DNA of 64,000 bases, from assembly GCA_026014735.1 (NCBI GenBank), contig JAOZHT010000001.1, positions 1,074,179 through 1,138,178 on the forward strand, given 5' to 3'. Shown here piece by piece: positions 60,202 through 64,000 of this stretch (the stretch's first letter is position 1; each line of letters starts with the position of its first letter). The stretch comes from Candidatus Bathyarchaeota archaeon (lineage in GTDB: Archaea > Thermoproteota > Bathyarchaeia > Bathyarchaeales > Bathycorpusculaceae). The notes below the pieces were generated by a model. The model was given only the letters and a program-made list of their open reading frames with translations, ran no database searches and was not told where the DNA came from. The translations under genes and the position numbers were made by a program.

Positions 60202-60593
60202 ACTGATTCACCCAATATCCAGTAAGCTTAAGCTACCATAAGCCCCAAAAGACGTAATTTAGTGATGTGCGTCTCGGCTTGGACACTCAACCCCCAGCGA
60301 CGGTTTCTGTGGCTCTCTGTTGCTTGCACAAAACTAAAGGCCCCTTTTAAATAGGCAGCATACGAAAACGTATGCGCAACCAGCAAGAGCTTTCTTTCCG
60401 TGCTAAATAGCGCTATGCAAGCACAAACACAACTGAATCGCTGGCGCCGCCAAAGCATCCGCCCCAAGCCTACATACGCAGATGCAGAGGCAAATTGATT
60501 CCACAAAATTTGTTTACATGAAAAGTCCTAGCGATAACAGTGCAAATAGAATCAATCTGGAAAACAGAACTTTCCATCTTGACGTATAGAGAC
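60202..60593. other. 392-base region upstream of cheA
   Basis: Holds the cheA promoter and the palindrome described separately. A 92-codon minus frame across it (60228-60506) has no ribosome site, spans those elements, and is not called. Confidence 0.5.
60342..60375 (-). promoter_or_regulatory. cheA promoter with adjacent palindrome
   Basis: GCATACG-AAAA-CGTATGC (60358-60375) is a perfect 7-bp dyad. Immediately after it on the minus strand is CCTATTTAAAAGG (60342-60354), a good TATA box. A dimer on the dyad would compete with TFB at the BRE, or activate. Confidence 0.6.
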
Positions 60594-60735
60594 TTACCGC
60601 TTGAGCTTCTTAAAGTACACAGCAATTCCTACAACTGCAACCATAACTAAAACCGTCGCTATAGCTGCAATGGATGTCAAGGGAAAATCTGACGCCAACT
60701 GATCAGAGGTAGGCTCAAGGCTGCTAAAGGGGTAT
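60594..60735 (-). pseudogene. Detached C-terminal anchor of the preceding exported protein
   Basis: In the +1 frame past the stop of the gene at 60724-61236 lie PFSSLEPTSDQLASDFPL and a membrane helix (IAAIATVLVMVAVVGIAVYF) ended by KKLKR and TAA. This is a normal archaeal C-terminal anchor. Removing one C from the CCCC tract just before 60724 would join the two parts. Confidence 0.6.
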
Positions 60736-61236
60736 ACTGCATTTATCTATTATTTTATCGCCCAGCATTAGATTTATTACCGCTTTGTGTCCTGCAATTT
60801 GGCTGAGATTCTCATATCCGTTGTGAAGCAGAATAACGTACATCTGGACCTCTGATGTTTGGCCCGGCTGAATCGTGCCTATTGGCTCAGAGGTGCCCCA
60901 ATTATAAATATCGTCAGGCACTCCTGTAATAGTAAGGTTCAGATTCAAGTCGCTGACTGAGTTAATGTCGTCATTGCGGATTGTAACATTAAACCAAAAA
61001 TCCATAGCCATTCCCACCGGATTACCCCAATGGTCGCTTGGTGTTAAGGCAATAATTTTAACGCTATCGTTATTTGAAGTAACTGTATCGTTAAGTGGCG
61101 TTCTTGTAGCATTACTCGATGCAATGGCATCATTGATTTGCGGACCAAAATGACTTGTTTTATAGGTCAAAGCAAGAGTTAAGGGTACAACGACCAGAAC
61201 AGCAATAACTAACAGGAGTGCAATTTTTTTACTCAT
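60724..61236 (-). CDS. Exported hypothetical protein, probably truncated by a frameshift
   Basis: 170 residues. Signal/anchor helix (IALLLVIAVLVVVPLTLALT), then an extracellular domain with many NxT/NxS sites and Ig-like strands (DFWFNVTIRNDDINSVSDLN and GTIQPGQTSEVQMYVILLHN). This looks like a CARDB/DUF-type domain on archaeal surface proteins. The stop codon follows CSIPL at once; the anchor expected in such proteins is found in the next frame. Read together the original would have been about 213 residues (61236 to 60594). Confidence 0.7.
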   Translation of the reverse strand: MSKKIALLLVIAVLVVVPLTLALTYKTSHFGPQINDAIASSNATRTPLNDTVTSNNDSVKIIALTPSDHWGNPVGMAMDFWFNVTIRNDDINSVSDLNLNLTITGVPDDIYNWGTSEPIGTIQPGQTSEVQMYVILLHNGYENLSQIAGHKAVINLMLGDKIIDKCSIPL

Positions 61237-61406
61237 ACTGACCCTTCTTAATTTAAGGCTATGAATGATATAAAAGTTTCTTGTGTTCCATTTTTGAATA
61301 GTACGCTATTTTAGTAAGCTAGCTTTAAAATTTCACAAATGTTATAAGCTGATTGTGATATATTGTACATCTGAAAGCAACCAACCGGTAGCTCTCAAAT
61401 ACGTCA

Positions 61407-64000
61407 ATGGAAGTTAAGAAAATGGTAAATAAATTATTTCTTACGGGAATTATCATTTTTGTGCTACTTACTTCGATTGCATACCCCTTCATTCCTAATA
61501 CACAAGCTGCAGGACTCACCAGCCAGCAAAAAGCAATCTCAACATTAAACAATGTTGTTGGTCTTGACACACCAAAATACAACATTTCAATAAATCAAGA
61601 ATCAAATGATTTGTATAGAGATACTCTATCTAGAGAAAACATTCACATTAAACTAGATGCAGCAGATAGCAACGTAGATACACTCTGTAGTTTCATCAAC
61701 GGTGATTTACAAATGATTTATGTCAGTGCCAATGAAGGTTCGCCTCGCATGAATACATTGATCAATAGTGATGTCGACACGGCACAAAACTTCCTTGTAA
61801 ACTACCAAACTCAGAATAAAGGTCTTTATGAACAATTAAATACACTCCTCACTAAGACTGATGCCACCAAAAACTCTTCGATAACGATTGGTAATATTAA
61901 GCTAGATGTCACGGCGCTAGAAAAAGATACAACTTTTCAATGGACGTATATCGAAAATGGCATTGTTGCTCCGGATAAATGTGTTGCCCTACGGTACAAC
62001 AATGGATTCCTAAATTATTTTGTTGATAATTGGAACCTTTATCAAGTAGGCAGCACAAAGATAAAACTTTCTGAGAAGGATGCTATATCTATTGCGATGA
62101 ATAAAGCGCAAAATTATTCGGTAGACGGTTCTGAAGTTGGAACTATAGGTGGGTTAAAATTTAACGTAACAAATGCTATGGTAATTGAAACACTACTATC
62201 CTCAGCTGTATATGCAGAGCCCAATAAAGCCCGCAGCCAAGATCCACTTGAACTTTATCCGATGTATAATATCTGGGTTAGCCTTGACAAGTTCTATCCA
62301 GGGAATGTCTATGGTTTCAACGTTTATATATGGGCTGACACAAAAGAAGTCTACTACATTCATCAAAGGGTTTCAACAATTGACCCGCCCGCAGAGCTAG
62401 TGGCCTCTGCAACAGACAGGATATCGCAGTCATATTGCCCAACGGCCAATTCATCCCCCACTTTAACTTTAAACTCATTTCTAGACTTTCCAGTATATAT
62501 CCTGATTTTCATCGTTGTCATATCTCTAATAACGCCATTTTATCTTAGTAGACAAAAGAAAAATGCCCCAACTCTTCTACGTTTGCCAAAAATTAGTTGT
62601 CTAAAGGCTGGCGGAATAGTACTTTGTTTATTAATTTTGTCTCCAATAATAAGCGCGTTGTCGGCATCACCTGTAGCTGCTACTAATGTCGGTGGGGCCT
62701 CTGTTTGGGGTGCAGAAAGCATAGGTTCAATAAACTCCAGCCTTAATCCACCAGAAAGCTGGCGAAAAACGAACGGTGAAGTCGAATGGCAAAGAAGCAC
62801 CTCAGCATATATTGCTACTTTATTCGCTAATAATGGTTACATCTCTACTAACAATCAAGGTGTCAATAACTATGGGTCTAATAAAGGCCCTGTCTTAGAT
62901 CAGATTCAATACTTTGAGTCAAACTATCCGCGGGTTGCAGTTGTCGATTTCGACCATGGTAATGGCGCAAACGAAACAGATATTACAGGTGCGTCTGGTG
63001 ATGAATTCCACTACCTGTTTGAGGATAATTGGGGGACACGAGAAGGACCAGTTTATAACAGTGATGACTCGAATGCTAACCAGCATGCTATTTATGATTC
63101 TAATATCTATGAAGAGACAGTGGCTGGCAAGACTTGTTTTGCGTTCATTAATACATGTAATTCAGCGCACGTTGGAGATAGCTATTATGGACAGTATGTT
63201 TCTACACAGGGGCTAGTCGACAATTCAATCCATAAGGCCCGTGGTATGCCATTCGCTTGGAGCCACGGCATAAAGGTCACCGCTACACCTAATTCAACTC
63301 CTCCTTCCGGCTGGATGAGCCGAGATGGTTTCTCATATGCCGATTCAGGCGATTTCTGTTTCATAGGATTTGAATTAGGTTCAGCAGCATTAGACCAAAC
63401 CCTTGCAAGCAGCAGTTATCATTATTACTACTGGGTTTACCACTTCTTTCACTATGCTTTGGAGGGTGATAATTCCATACATACCGCTTTGAACTTAGCT
63501 TCTCACGACACATTTTCGGGTAGCCCTAATTTCGATGCCTCTCCACTTTCTAACAGTACCGGCTTTGAAGCAATTTGGCCCATGTTTATCGATGGTCAAT
63601 GGAATTATGATGATTACAGTGTTCCTAATTGTCATATGCGCGTTTACGGAAACTCGTACATTAAACTCTATCAGCCTCTTGTGAATTTTTCTGCTGTTTG
63701 CAATACGTCTGGTCATGAAAATGATGTTTTATATCCTCAGTTCGCTGTGGGTGGTGAAACTCATTATTGTGGGAATCAGAGGTTAATCGGTAAAACCTAT
63801 TCGGTCAGCGTCGCTCCTTTGCATAACTATCTTTTCAGCTATTTCTCCTTCAATGGCCAAAACTATGCTCCAGGAAATATTCCGCTAACCTCAGACGGAA
63901 ATTTGGTTGCGCATTATATTTGGTATCCAGTATATTATCCGCTAACAATTTCTTCTAGCGGTTCAGGTAGTACTTCGCTGTCTGGGGTTCAATCTTGTCT
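61407..64000 (+). CDS. Very large exported protein of two joined parts, 3' end missing
   Basis: Open from ATG 61407 (alternative 61422) past the right edge: 864 codons with no stop. Part one: a signal helix (LFLTGIIIFVLLTSIAYPF), an extracellular domain of some 330 residues, and a membrane helix near 361-381 (FPVYILIFIVVISLITPFYL). Part two: a second signal-like helix near 401-420 (GGIVLCLLILSPIISALSAS) and a domain with VAVVDFDHGNG and CFAFINTCNSAHVG, reminiscent of the HG and Cys sites of clan CD (caspase/gingipain-like) peptidases. It looks like two surface-protein genes fused in frame. Local DNA is AT-rich. Confidence 0.75.
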   Translation, partial: MEVKKMVNKLFLTGIIIFVLLTSIAYPFIPNTQAAGLTSQQKAISTLNNVVGLDTPKYNISINQESNDLYRDTLSRENIHIKLDAADSNVDTLCSFINGDLQMIYVSANEGSPRMNTLINSDVDTAQNFLVNYQTQNKGLYEQLNTLLTKTDATKNSSITIGNIKLDVTALEKDTTFQWTYIENGIVAPDKCVALRYNNGFLNYFVDNWNLYQVGSTKIKLSEKDAISIAMNKAQNYSVDGSEVGTIGGLKFNVTNAMVIETLLSSAVYAEPNKARSQDPLELYPMYNIWVSLDKFYPGNVYGFNVYIWADTKEVYYIHQRVSTIDPPAELVASATDRISQSYCPTANSSPTLTLNSFLDFPVYILIFIVVISLITPFYLSRQKKNAPTLLRLPKISCLKAGGIVLCLLILSPIISALSASPVAATNVGGASVWGAESIGSINSSLNPPESWRKTNGEVEWQRSTSAYIATLFANNGYISTNNQGVNNYGSNKGPVLDQIQYFESNYPRVAVVDFDHGNGANETDITGASGDEFHYLFEDNWGTREGPVYNSDDSNANQHAIYDSNIYEETVAGKTCFAFINTCNSAHVGDSYYGQYVSTQGLVDNSIHKARGMPFAWSHGIKVTATPNSTPPSGWMSRDGFSYADSGDFCFIGFELGSAALDQTLASSSYHYYYWVYHFFHYALEGDNSIHTALNLASHDTFSGSPNFDASPLSNSTGFEAIWPMFIDGQWNYDDYSVPNCHMRVYGNSYIKLYQPLVNFSAVCNTSGHENDVLYPQFAVGGETHYCGNQRLIGKTYSVSVAPLHNYLFSYFSFNGQNYAPGNIPLTSDGNLVAHYIWYPVYYPLTISSSGSGSTSLSGVQSC

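Noticed and set aside
60228..60506. 92-codon frame upstream of cheA
   Set aside because: It covers the cheA TATA box and palindrome and has no ribosome site.
1..64000. tRNA genes, insertion sequences, prophage or integrase genes
   Set aside because: I looked for T-loop-like GTTCRA patterns, transposase motifs and terminal repeats and saw none that held up; a model-based tRNA search was not possible here.

Overview
The window is archaeal chromosomal DNA, most likely from the Bathyarchaeia or a close relative in the TACK branch. That placement is inferred from gene content, not from a marker tree. Supporting signs are archaeal-type leucyl-tRNA synthetase, type II methionine aminopeptidase, a DUF1512 membrane protein, a single-OB-fold ssDNA-binding protein, a DUF996 protein, a 5S rRNA gene standing alone, TATA-box promoters, and a mix of leaderless starts with GGTGA/GAGG ribosome sites before ATG, GTG or TTG. 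Bacterial-looking families are mixed in: LysR, a chemosensory cluster, GpmI-type phosphoglycerate mutase, an M16 peptidase and a G1 (eqolisin) peptidase.

Layout. 1-8.4 kb: end of a secreted protein, malic enzyme, an MFS transporter, an RGG-tailed ssDNA-binding protein, glutamine cyclotransferase, methionine aminopeptidase, a DUF1512/zinc-ribbon pair, and a 5S rRNA gene on the minus strand. 8.4-12.5 kb: a probable selenium module of DsrE, TusA, a 2-hydroxyacyl-CoA-dehydratase-like Fe-S reductase and SelD, with a divergent LysR regulator. 12.5-17.6 kb: a secreted metallophosphoesterase and three large exported paralogues built from repeated molybdopterin-oxidoreductase-like domains; all four genes carry the same 24-bp palindromic element at the start. 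17.6-26.6 kb: Rieske protein, GpmI, an HprK/PEPCK-like P-loop protein, M48 peptidase, a CheY-like regulator, a candidate structured RNA, small genes, a radical SAM/SPASM enzyme and a second MFS transporter. 26.7-46 kb: polyprenyl synthetase-like protein, LeuS, a surface protein with a collagen-like stretch, M16 peptidase, small zinc ribbons, an ABC exporter with its regulator, a P-type ATPase with an unusual C-terminal tail, CDGSH and thioredoxin-like proteins, a cytochrome b5-like protein, an SDR, Hsp20 and a minimal SufBC pair. 46-53.8 kb: PRC-barrel protein, a frameshifted membrane-protein pseudogene, small hypotheticals, DUF996, a duplicated ferritin-like protein, a three-gene operon of unknown purpose, and the G1 peptidase. 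53.8-60.4 kb: chemosensory cluster cheA-X-cheW-cheB-mcp-Y. 60.6-64 kb: AT-richer DNA with a frameshifted exported protein and a very large exported protein that runs off the window.

How the genes fit together. The selenium block looks like one operon and its regulator: SelD makes selenophosphate, and DsrE plus TusA resemble the two halves of the selenium protein YedF. The Che block gives a complete kinase-to-receptor signalling core but lacks CheR and a local CheY. A CheY-like protein is encoded about 31 kb away. Several regulatory palindromes are visible next to genes. The features with the best claim to being undescribed are the shared 24-bp element of the 12.5-17.6 kb group, the archaeal selenium operon, the repeat just behind the stop codons of selD and leuS, the 147-nt structured RNA candidate, and the tandem two-part exported protein at the right edge.
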